This document shows, in pieces, positions 1 through 6,338 of a stretch of 6,902 nucleotides of DNA (within the stretch, counting starts at the first letter, position 1; each line of letters opens with the position of its first letter). Source of the DNA: Patescibacteria group bacterium. Its GTDB lineage: Bacteria > Patescibacteriota > Minisyncoccia > Phycocordibacterales > PALSA-1337. Under the pieces are notes generated by a model. The model ran no database searches, was not told the DNA's origin, and saw only the letters and a program-made list of their open reading frames with translations. The DNA lies in the NCBI GenBank assembly GCA_023487965.1, contig JAMDBV010000033.1, positions 1 through 6,902 of the forward strand, given 5' to 3'. A program made the position numbers and the translations under genes.

Positions 1-539
<539 letters not shown>

Positions 540-540
<1 letters not shown>

Positions 541-589
541 AACGAACGGAACAAAATAGAAAGCACATATAGTACATTCTTGTTCGTTT
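540..589 (-). repeat. inverted repeat bordering the 16S 5' end
   Basis: Eight-base arms AAACGAAC (540-547 on the plus strand) and GTTCGTTT (582-589) are perfectly complementary across 34 nt. The interior can form a second short stem (GTAC/GTGC around TATAT, about 563-575, with one G-U pair). The proximal arm ends exactly at the predicted 16S start, which suggests a pre-rRNA stem-loop at the maturation site. The alternative is that the leader mainly pairs with the 3' trailer of 16S, which is outside the window. Confidence 0.5.
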
Positions 590-707
590 CCTAACTTTAT
601 TGGAATATATTCTAGACTTGCTTTGCCTTCCATCTGTATCTCTACAGAAGAAAGACACTCACATTTGATTTATTTGACTGTCAAAGTGCCACCGCCACAA
701 AGCGGCG
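541..707 (-). other. 16S rRNA 5' leader (pre-rRNA), structured
   Basis: This stretch lies between the proposed rRNA promoter and mature 16S and holds no gene. On the transcribed minus strand it shows several self-complementary elements. There is a GC-rich hairpin at 692-705 at the very start of the transcript (CCGC arms). A 13-nt palindrome TTTGAC-A-GTCAAA lies at 673-685. A 6-bp stem TCTGTA/TACAGA lies at 633-648, closed by GAGA, a GNRA tetraloop. A GAATATATTC palindrome lies at 603-612. Finally an 8-bp pair AAACGAAC/GTTCGTTT (582-589 with 540-547) encloses a smaller GTAC-TATAT-GTGC hairpin and abuts the 16S 5' end. Leaders of pre-16S commonly fold and contain processing sites; which nuclease acts here is unknown. 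I could not identify a convincing boxA antitermination element. Confidence 0.6.
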
Positions 708-712
708 TAATC

Positions 713-743
713 TATATACTACTTATTGGCAAAATAAAGTCAA
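713..743 (-). promoter_or_regulatory. probable rRNA operon promoter
   Basis: The minus strand has TTGACT (738-743, five of six matches to the -35 consensus). Downstream is the run AGTATATAGATT, in which TATATA (713-718, 19-nt spacer, four of six -10 matches) is the best hexamer; AGTATA (715-720) has a 17-nt spacer but fits poorly. Transcription would start near 705-707, about 165 nt before mature 16S. It is the only good -35/-10 pair between the ORF6N gene and 16S. The -10 is imperfect, so the exact start is uncertain. Confidence 0.55.
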
Positions 744-771
744 TAGGCAGTACCAAAATTACTAGCAGGTC

Positions 772-1314
772 TTAATGTTGAAACCCTATCGGCTTTTTAT
801 CTTTTACGGGTTCATCCATCAATTTCCCAAGAATGGCATACAGCGCGTTTATGTGTTTATTCTGGACTTTTTGCTCCCTTTCCAATTCTTGGACTTTATA
901 AGCCAGATCTTTATTGGACGAAAGGATCTCTCTTATCTTGATAAATGCGCGGACTATAAACTTACTCATTTCCACCGCCTTATCACTCCTCAAAATGGAT
1001 GAGAGCATAACCGCACCATGTTCGGTAAACACACGCGGTAAATGACGCCTGCCACCGCTCCCATTTTTTGATATCGCAATTTGCGATATCAAAAAATCAT
1101 ATTCATCCTTTGAAATCCGAAACATAAAATCGTCCGGAAACCTATTTATATTTCTTTTGACTTGTTCATTTAGACGAATAGTTTAGACTCCGTAGAAATA
1201 TGCCAGATCTGAATCGAGCATAACTTTTATACCACGAATTAGATTCACTTTATTTGAGATACTTTCAATAGAGATCACGGGATACTTATTGAGTTCTTCT
1301 GCCTTCGTCTTCAT
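772..1314 (-). pseudogene. ORF6N-domain protein gene interrupted by one in-frame TAA
   Basis: Read from the ATG at 1312-1314 the frame gives 180 codons with one stop, TAA at 1183-1185 (codon 44), and a final TAA at 772-774. Both sides belong to the same ORF6N domain (PF10543, a DNA-binding domain of phage and bacterial proteins, common in CPR genomes). Before the stop: LIRGIKVMLDSDLAYFYGV (25-43). After it: RLNEQVKRNINRFPDDF (47-63), GGRRHLPRVFTEHGAVMLSS near 88-107, a helical coiled-coil-like tail (about 130-165) and a KKPIGFQH C-terminus. Family members usually have Glu where the stop lies, so GAA to TAA explains the break. There is no frameshift and the length is normal. The ATG overlaps the secF stop as ATGA, with AGAAGG 10 nt upstream as a possible ribosome site. 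A 117-residue C-terminal piece could be made from Met64 (1125) but would lack the domain's N-terminal part. Alternatives are sequencing error, read-through or reinitiation. Regulatory target unknown. Confidence 0.85.
1063..1097. repeat. perfect 17-bp inverted repeat with 1-nt centre, inside the ORF6N gene
   Basis: The left arm ATTTTTTGATATCGCAA (1063-1079) and right arm TTGCGATATCAAAAAAT (1081-1097) are exact reverse complements around one T at 1080; pairing stops at 1062/1098. It sits in codons for FLISQIAISKN of the ORF6N frame. It would form a very stable hairpin in mRNA or a cruciform, or a dyad site for a dimeric DNA-binding protein. It lacks a U-tract after the stem on either strand, so it does not look like a terminator. 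Confidence 0.9.
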
Positions 1315-2210
1315 TTCCCCTTACCCTTCTGCCATTTTTCGAGTGTAACCAGGAGTGGTGAGCCGATGAATATGGAAGAATACGTTCCGGCGGCGATTCC
1401 GACGATCAGAGCCAATGCAAAGTGCTGTGTCGAGGCTCCGCCGACAAAATAAAGTACGACGAGAGCGATAAGTGTCGTGAGTGATGTATTGATCGAACGA
1501 GTAAATGTCTGACTGATACTTTCACCGACTATTTCCGAAAATGGTTTGCCATGTCCACCCCTCTTCAGATTCTCTCTGACTCGATCGAATACGACGATGG
1601 TGTCGTGAACTGAAAAGCCCAAGATCACCAACAGCGCCGTCACAAACAAAGTATCTACTTCATATCCGTAAAGATGGCCCAATACCGAGAAGACACCGGT
1701 CGGTATGATAACGTCATGAACCAGCGCCGCAATAGCCACAAAACCGTATTTCCATGACGAGACCGGCTCTGATACTTTCCTAAAAGCAAATGTTATATAA
1801 AGCACTATACCCAGAATGACCAGCGCAATCGAAACGTATGCTTTGCGCAACGCCTCCTTGCCCAAAACCGGACCGATAGAATCAAAAGTCTTTTCCTGCA
1901 TATTGAATGTACCGTTCAACGTCAAAGCGTCTTTTACCTGCGCGTGCACCGTCTCGTCTATCGCCTTCATGCGTATTATGTATTCGCTCTCACCGCTCGG
2001 TCGAACTGATGCCGTAGGGTCAATAATGCGCAAAGCTTGCTCCAAGTCTGCCTGCGCCGGCCTCGAGGTTGTGTACGAAGCGTCGATCAAAGTACCGCCG
2101 CTAAAGTCAATTCCCGGATTCAAACCCCAAATTAATAGCGACACAATAGAGGCGATCACCAGGATGCCGGAGAATGAATAGAATAGTTTTCGATTGTTTA
2201 TTACCCACAT
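1311..2210 (-). CDS. secF: protein translocase subunit SecF
   Basis: SecF works with SecD in the cytoplasmic membrane, using the proton gradient to help pull exported proteins through SecYEG. The 299-residue product has TM1 (about 9-29), the family motif GIDFSGGT (33-40), a short periplasmic P4 domain (about 41-115), GPVLGKEALRKA (113-124), and then five membrane segments to about 288. The proton-path residues are present: Asp203 in GFSVHDTIVVFDRVREN and Arg238 in TFTRSINTSLTT, matching E. coli Asp213 and Arg247. Length is usual for the family. The ATG at 2208-2210 is 9 nt after the secD stop, with no clear Shine-Dalgarno sequence (only AAGAAA inside the secD end), so coupling to secD is likely. 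Its TGA stop overlaps the ATG of the ORF6N gene. No anomalies. Confidence 0.98.
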   Translation of the reverse strand: MWVINNRKLFYSFSGILVIASIVSLLIWGLNPGIDFSGGTLIDASYTTSRPAQADLEQALRIIDPTASVRPSGESEYIIRMKAIDETVHAQVKDALTLNGTFNMQEKTFDSIGPVLGKEALRKAYVSIALVILGIVLYITFAFRKVSEPVSSWKYGFVAIAALVHDVIIPTGVFSVLGHLYGYEVDTLFVTALLVILGFSVHDTIVVFDRVRENLKRGGHGKPFSEIVGESISQTFTRSINTSLTTLIALVVLYFVGGASTQHFALALIVGIAAGTYSSIFIGSPLLVTLEKWQKGKGK

Positions 2211-2219
2211 ATTATTATT

Positions 2220-3719
2220 TTATTTCTTCGGGCCAAATCCATTACTGATAAAAAATCTCGCGCGCTTGGTGTCATTCTTGGGCGCTATGGCATACAAGAA
2301 CAATCGTGATGCTGTAATGGCTGTAAACATCGATACAAGGACGCCGATAATAAAGACCAATGCGAAGCCGGTAACTATCGACGTACTACCGAAGATAAAC
2401 AATATGACACCCGTGATGATGCTCGAAACGTTCGAATCGCGTATCGATGTCCACGCTCTGGCAAAACCTTCATGCATAGCCGCATCTATGCTCTTACCGG
2501 AATTGAGCTCTTCTTTCATCCTTTCGAATATGAGAATATTGGCATCGACCGCCATGCCGACTGTTATGATAAATCCCGCTATGCCGGCAGCCGTAAGTGT
2601 TACAGGCGACAGCCCCCCGGGCACAAATATGAGGAGCAGATACGAAAGCGGTATACCTAGAGAAAATGACCAGTGCGCAAGATAAGCCAACAGAGCAAAC
2701 AGAGCCGCCATGAAAATGAAAGACGGTGATACTCCAACTTTGAAGAGCAGTAATGTGAGAGCAACATAACAACCGAGAGCGATTACCGCCACGAAGCCCG
2801 GTAGACGATACCAAACTATAAGAAATATACCGATAATGATAAACGATATGATTCCGGCCAATATTCCGCCACCAATCGCCGCTTGACCCAACGTTGGTCC
2901 GATCGTCTGCGTCGAGATAAGTGTTATCGGCACCGGCAAAGCACCGAAGTTCAACTGTTGTACGAGCTTTTGCGCTTGATCTACAGTGAAGTTACCGGAA
3001 ATCTCCGCTTTGCCATCTACGATCGAATCGCGGATGACTGGAGCTGATATCGGTTCACCATCTAGGAATATACCCAGATATTGGCCAATATTATTTTTGG
3101 TTATGGAAGCGAACAATGCGCGTCCCTCACTCGTAAACGTCAGTCCAACTGCGGGTGCATTTGTCGTTGGGTTGAATTGAACAGTAGCCTTTCCCACCAT
3201 ACTGCCGGTAAGACCGGTCGGAGTAAACAATGCTTTATAGGCTTCGGCCTGCATCTTGGTTGTAGTCGCGTCGAGAGACGGAGTATTCGAAGCGTTGAAC
3301 GCATCCAGATCCTTGGACATAGCCAGTCGAAATTCCAACTGAGGTGTAGCACCTATACTCTCCGCCGCCTGTTTGACATCCGTAACTCCCGGCAATTCGA
3401 CGATAAGCTTGTATTGACTCTCCTTATCGCTTAGGGAGCCACCCTTCTCTACCTGAACCAACGGTTCACTCACGCCAAAAGTATTTACCCTTTTTTCTAC
3501 AACATCGCGCAAAGAACTCATAGATGCGTCGACATCGGCACTGTCGAGCTTGGATACGTCCGCTTGATATACGAGATGTGATCCTCCGGACAAGTCGAGT
3601 CCTAAACGGAATGGGTGATGTCCTAGCCAGGAATTGCTAAACTCGCTCGAATATGTGAAATAACCGATTATTACCGCAATGAGGAGCAGATATACGGCTT
3701 TTACGCGATTCTTGAACAT
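2220..3719 (-). CDS. secD: protein translocase subunit SecD
   Basis: SecD is the partner of SecF in the Sec holotranslocon and pulls on substrates from the outer face of the membrane. The 499-residue product shows TM1 (about 8-23), the D1 motif LGLDLSGGSHLVYQAD (39-54), an extracytoplasmic P1 region including FGVSEPLVQVEKGG (81-94), ELPGVTDVKQAAESIGATPQLEFR (108-131, described as the conserved LPG/LEFR block), GEPISAPVI (221-229) and NFGALPVP (257-264), then the membrane domain. The signature GMAVDANILIFER (388-400) carries Asp392, equivalent to the functional TM4 Asp of E. coli SecD. Between TM3 (ending about 327) and TM4 (starting about 372) lie some 43 extra, mostly hydrophobic residues that usual SecD proteins lack. 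The rest looks intact. The ATG is preceded by TACAAT 7 nt upstream and no Shine-Dalgarno sequence. The gene lies 56 nt after the sugar transferase and is first in secD-secF-ORF6N. Confidence 0.98.
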   Translation of the reverse strand: MFKNRVKAVYLLLIAVIIGYFTYSSEFSNSWLGHHPFRLGLDLSGGSHLVYQADVSKLDSADVDASMSSLRDVVEKRVNTFGVSEPLVQVEKGGSLSDKESQYKLIVELPGVTDVKQAAESIGATPQLEFRLAMSKDLDAFNASNTPSLDATTTKMQAEAYKALFTPTGLTGSMVGKATVQFNPTTNAPAVGLTFTSEGRALFASITKNNIGQYLGIFLDGEPISAPVIRDSIVDGKAEISGNFTVDQAQKLVQQLNFGALPVPITLISTQTIGPTLGQAAIGGGILAGIISFIIIGIFLIVWYRLPGFVAVIALGCYVALTLLLFKVGVSPSFIFMAALFALLAYLAHWSFSLGIPLSYLLLIFVPGGLSPVTLTAAGIAGFIITVGMAVDANILIFERMKEELNSGKSIDAAMHEGFARAWTSIRDSNVSSIITGVILFIFGSTSIVTGFALVFIIGVLVSMFTAITASRLFLYAIAPKNDTKRARFFISNGFGPKK

Positions 3720-3726
3720 GCTCGTT

Positions 3727-3754
3727 ATTGTACTTATTTTCCGTCTATATGCAA
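3727..3754 (-). promoter_or_regulatory. possible secD promoter giving a leaderless mRNA
   Basis: On the minus strand TACAAT (3727-3732) matches five of six bases of the -10 consensus. It is preceded by a weak -35, TTGCAT (3749-3754), with a 16-nt spacer. Only seven bases separate TACAAT from the secD ATG, so a normal start site would fall on or beside the start codon. No terminator of the upstream gene is visible in the 56-nt gap, so read-through is also possible. Confidence 0.4.
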
Positions 3755-3775
3755 CCTAAAAGATTTAATGGGATA

Positions 3776-5128
3776 CTAAACGCCTTGCTTTGAAAGTATC
3801 GCTTTCGCCGTCTGCATCGCTATACGAAGATCCAGAGCCAGTGAGCGGTGTTTGATATAGAACATATCGAAACAAAGCTTGTTTCGCGCCTCACTCGTAT
3901 CCACACCGTGATGGGGATGACTTTTGTGAAATATCTGCGCCCAGCCCGACAATCCCGGTTTTATGAGATGGCGAACATTATAATACGGTATTTCCTTCTC
4001 ATACACTTCTACCAAAGAAGGCAATTCCGGGCGTGGACCGATAAGCGATTGATCACCCTTCAATACGCTCCAGATCTGTGGCAGTTCATCTATTCTGGTC
4101 ATCCTCGTAAAACGTCCGACTCTCGTCACTTTCAGCGCGGAGCGACCGTTTGTGTATTTGCCGGAATCATCACCTGTCATGCTTCGAAATTTTGCAATAT
4201 TTATCATTTTACCGTTTTTGCCTATACGCTTCTGATTGACAAATAACGGACCGCCATCTTCAATCTTGATGGCAATGTATACAATAGGCAATACCACAAC
4301 GAGCGGAATTGAGATCATAAGAGCCAATACAATGTCCATGAACCTCTTGATCACGTCGTATACCCGCTTATTGCCGAAGGCGGTTGAAGCGTTCTCAACA
4401 AGCCAGCGTTCGCCGACCATAGAAAGCGGTATGCGGTCAAAGATCGATTCGTACAATCGACTAGCATCATAGACTTGCTTGCCTTTGAATACTTCGGAGT
4501 ACAGGAATGGCATGACTGTTTCGACCAAGTCATTGTGCAAATCGGCGACAATTATACCCGCTTTGGTATCACGCAAAGCCTCGGCTATTTGTGTATTTAT
4601 ATTTCCAGCGAGATCAGGCTTTATCCAAGAATTGAACCGGAATCCGTATCGATAATTGGTATTGATCTCCTCATAGAGATCTTCGACATCTTCGCCGGAA
4701 CCGATAAGAATGGCATTTTGTGCACGCGAGACGCTCAAGACCGGAAACATTATTCCACGCCAAAGCATCAAAGCCAGTGTAGATACCACGAAGAATATGG
4801 CCAGATTTGCCTTTGGCGTTATAGAGACCGGTGCTATATAGAAGAATGCCGTACCTATGAGCACATTGAAAATCTGGGCTTTGAACAACAGACCCTGTAT
4901 CCGGTCACGGGAAAAGGCCGATTGCTTGTCATACAATCCCGCGCTAAACATAATCGTGATGAATACCAAAAACAGGATCGAAAATGGAACAATATGATCG
5001 GCAAATAACATTCGCGACGGTAATTCACCGTAGCGTATAGTCAACGTCAAAATAAGCGAGAATATATAGGCGATAATATCGCCAAGAACGAGTACTATTG
5101 CCCTCTTTGAGCCGGCTATTTTATTCAC
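3776..5128 (-). CDS. large polyprenyl-phosphate sugar-1-phosphate transferase (monotopic PGT family)
   Basis: The product transfers a sugar phosphate from a nucleotide sugar to undecaprenyl phosphate at the inner membrane face, starting synthesis of a surface polysaccharide or glycan. From the GTG at 5126-5128 it has 450 residues. There are four membrane segments (about 10-31, 46-65, 81-100, 107-128) and a Rossmann-like CoA-binding-type domain beginning NAILIGSGED (138-147). A re-entrant helix (about 262-287) leads into the PF02397 catalytic domain with KRIGKNGK, KFRSMTGDD (313-321), RIDELPQ with the Asp347-Glu348 dyad, GDQSLIGPRPE (to 368), KPGLSGWAQI and a final D.FYIKHRSLALD. This is the WbaP/WcaJ-like large form. 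The frame also opens at TTG 5164, adding 12 residues, but that TTG lies in the putative -35 and the family usually starts near the basic NKIAGSKR, so I prefer GTG. Sugar specificity cannot be read from sequence. It is divergent from a glycosyltransferase, consistent with one pathway. Confidence 0.93.
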   Translation of the reverse strand: MNKIAGSKRAIVLVLGDIIAYIFSLILTLTIRYGELPSRMLFADHIVPFSILFLVFITIMFSAGLYDKQSAFSRDRIQGLLFKAQIFNVLIGTAFFYIAPVSITPKANLAIFFVVSTLALMLWRGIMFPVLSVSRAQNAILIGSGEDVEDLYEEINTNYRYGFRFNSWIKPDLAGNINTQIAEALRDTKAGIIVADLHNDLVETVMPFLYSEVFKGKQVYDASRLYESIFDRIPLSMVGERWLVENASTAFGNKRVYDVIKRFMDIVLALMISIPLVVVLPIVYIAIKIEDGGPLFVNQKRIGKNGKMINIAKFRSMTGDDSGKYTNGRSALKVTRVGRFTRMTRIDELPQIWSVLKGDQSLIGPRPELPSLVEVYEKEIPYYNVRHLIKPGLSGWAQIFHKSHPHHGVDTSEARNKLCFDMFYIKHRSLALDLRIAMQTAKAILSKQGV

Positions 5129-5201
5129 GGCATAATAGTAACACAATAAGGCAAAAATGTACAATATTTCCTAAGCCGAGCGAAAGTGCTACTGTTATAC
5201 T
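5129..5201. promoter_or_regulatory. divergent promoter region between sugar transferase and glycosyltransferase
   Basis: These 73 bases separate two divergent starts and contain no Shine-Dalgarno-like sequence for either gene. On the minus strand TTGTAC (5159-5164), an 18-nt spacer and TACTAT (5135-5140) lie 6 nt before the GTG. On the plus strand TACTGT (5190-5195) lies 6 nt before the ATG, and an extended -10 look-alike TGTTATACT (5193-5201) directly touches it. The minus-strand arrangement is the better promoter. The plus-strand start cannot be fixed, because the extended -10 would place transcription inside the gene. Confidence 0.45.
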
Positions 5202-6338
5202 ATGAAAATCCTATACATCATAACCAAGTCCAACTGGGGCGGCGCCCAGAGACATGTTTATGACGTGGCCGTAGCCATGAAGGACTTAGGACACACTCCC
5301 ATAGTGGCCCTCGGGGGCGAAGGGATTTTGCGTAAACGCCTTGAGGATGCGGGCATCAAAACACACATACTCTCTTCTTTACAGAGGGATATTTCGGTAT
5401 CAAAAGACACGTCTTCGGCGGTTGAAATATTCAAGATAGTACGTCGTGAGAGACCTGATGTATTGCATTTGCATAGCCCGAAAGCCGCCGGCCTAGGCGC
5501 TCTAGCCGGCAGAATGTTGTCAGTCAAAAGGATCGTAGTAACTGTACACGGTTGGAGTTTCAATGACAGTCGGCCGATCTGGCAAAGAATCTTTATTACT
5601 TTCGTTTCGTGGCTAACCATATTGTTAGCTCACAAGACGATAGTCCTGTCGGAATCAGAATACAATGCCGGTATGCGCTTCCCCTTCGTCAAAGGCAAGA
5701 TCTCACTGGTTCCGCTCGGCATCAAACCTCCGATATTCGTTTCGATCGACGGTGCCAGAATGGAAATCACAAAACATACCGGACTTACGTCCGCCGACAT
5801 CGGCAAAAAGATCATGATAGGCTGCATAACCGAAATGATCCCGAACAAGGGTGTGATATATCTCATAAACGCTATGGAACAGATCGTAAACCAATATCCG
5901 TCGGCGATCGCGGTCATTATCGGCAACGGCGATGAATTGTCAAAGATGAATATGTTGATCAAAGAGAAAAAGCTCGAAAACAATATATATCTGACCGGCT
6001 ATATCGAAAATGCCCATGAATACATAAAGGCGTTCAATATTTTCGTTCTACCATCGGTCAAAGAAGGTCTGCCTTACGTCATCATGGAAGCAGCATACGC
6101 CAGCCTACCTATCGTAGCCACCACGGTCGGTGGCATACCGGAGATGATAGAGGATATGAAATCGGGAGTACTCGTACAATCCCGCAACGCCAAAGAGCTT
6201 GCGCACGCCATATCATTCATGATCGAACACCCTGCCATGCGCCGCGAATACGGCAATAATGCGCGAGAAAATATGATAAAGAAATTCTCTTTCGAAGCGA
6301 TGATTTCCGGAATATCGGAAGTATATACGAGACCCTAG
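5202..6338 (+). CDS. glycosyltransferase, GT-B fold, family GT4-like
   Basis: The product is a probable nucleotide-sugar-dependent retaining glycosyltransferase, acting at the cytoplasmic membrane face on a lipid-linked or envelope glycan. The 378 residues form two Rossmann-like halves. The N-terminal half has the GT4 opening KILYIITKSNWGGAQRHVYDVA (2-23, with the acceptor-side GGAQRH motif), DVLHLHSPKAA (86-96) and VTVHGW (113-118). The C-terminal half has IPNKGVIYLI (213-222), IIGNGDE (239-245), and the donor-binding EX7E pair Glu288 and Glu296 within KEGLPYVIMEA, followed by LPIVATTVGGIPEMI (302-316). Length is typical. The ATG choice follows from this standard N-terminus, although no Shine-Dalgarno sequence precedes it. 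It is divergent from the phosphoglycosyl transferase, so it may add the next sugar. Its stop overlaps that of rodA. Donor and acceptor are unknown. Confidence 0.93.
   Translation: MKILYIITKSNWGGAQRHVYDVAVAMKDLGHTPIVALGGEGILRKRLEDAGIKTHILSSLQRDISVSKDTSSAVEIFKIVRRERPDVLHLHSPKAAGLGALAGRMLSVKRIVVTVHGWSFNDSRPIWQRIFITFVSWLTILLAHKTIVLSESEYNAGMRFPFVKGKISLVPLGIKPPIFVSIDGARMEITKHTGLTSADIGKKIMIGCITEMIPNKGVIYLINAMEQIVNQYPSAIAVIIGNGDELSKMNMLIKEKKLENNIYLTGYIENAHEYIKAFNIFVLPSVKEGLPYVIMEAAYASLPIVATTVGGIPEMIEDMKSGVLVQSRNAKELAHAISFMIEHPAMRREYGNNARENMIKKFSFEAMISGISEVYTRP

Noticed and set aside
679..684. Second rRNA promoter using TTGACA on the minus strand
   Set aside because: No acceptable -10 follows at 16-18 nt (the 17-nt position reads TGAGTG). 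The hexamer is part of a TTTGAC/GTCAAA palindrome.
775..1002. Plus-strand frame opposite the ORF6N gene
   Set aside because: It mirrors a recognisable coding sequence on the other strand and has no family-like features. The same holds for the other overlapping frames inside secD, secF, the sugar transferase, the glycosyltransferase and rodA.
1063..1097. Intrinsic (bidirectional) terminator in the ORF6N gene
   Set aside because: The stem is followed by A-runs rather than T-runs on both strands, its arms are AT-rich at the base, and it lies inside coding sequence.
1311..1313. UGA reassignment as in Gracilibacteria/SR1
   Set aside because: No internal TGA occurs in any of the five open genes, and TGA ends secF exactly where the family ends. 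TAA, the codon breaking the ORF6N gene, is not reassigned in those lineages.
3720..3775. Terminator between the sugar transferase and secD
   Set aside because: The 56-nt gap has no GC-rich hairpin followed by a T-tract on the minus strand.
5129..5164. TTG start at 5164 for the sugar transferase, giving 12 extra residues
   Set aside because: No ribosome site precedes it, the extra residues are not typical of the family, and the TTG coincides with a plausible -35. GTG at 5128 gives the usual basic N-terminus.
5193..5201. Extended -10 TGTTATACT as the glycosyltransferase promoter
   Set aside because: It touches the ATG, so transcription would start inside the gene and lose the well-supported start codon. 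It is kept only as an oddity.
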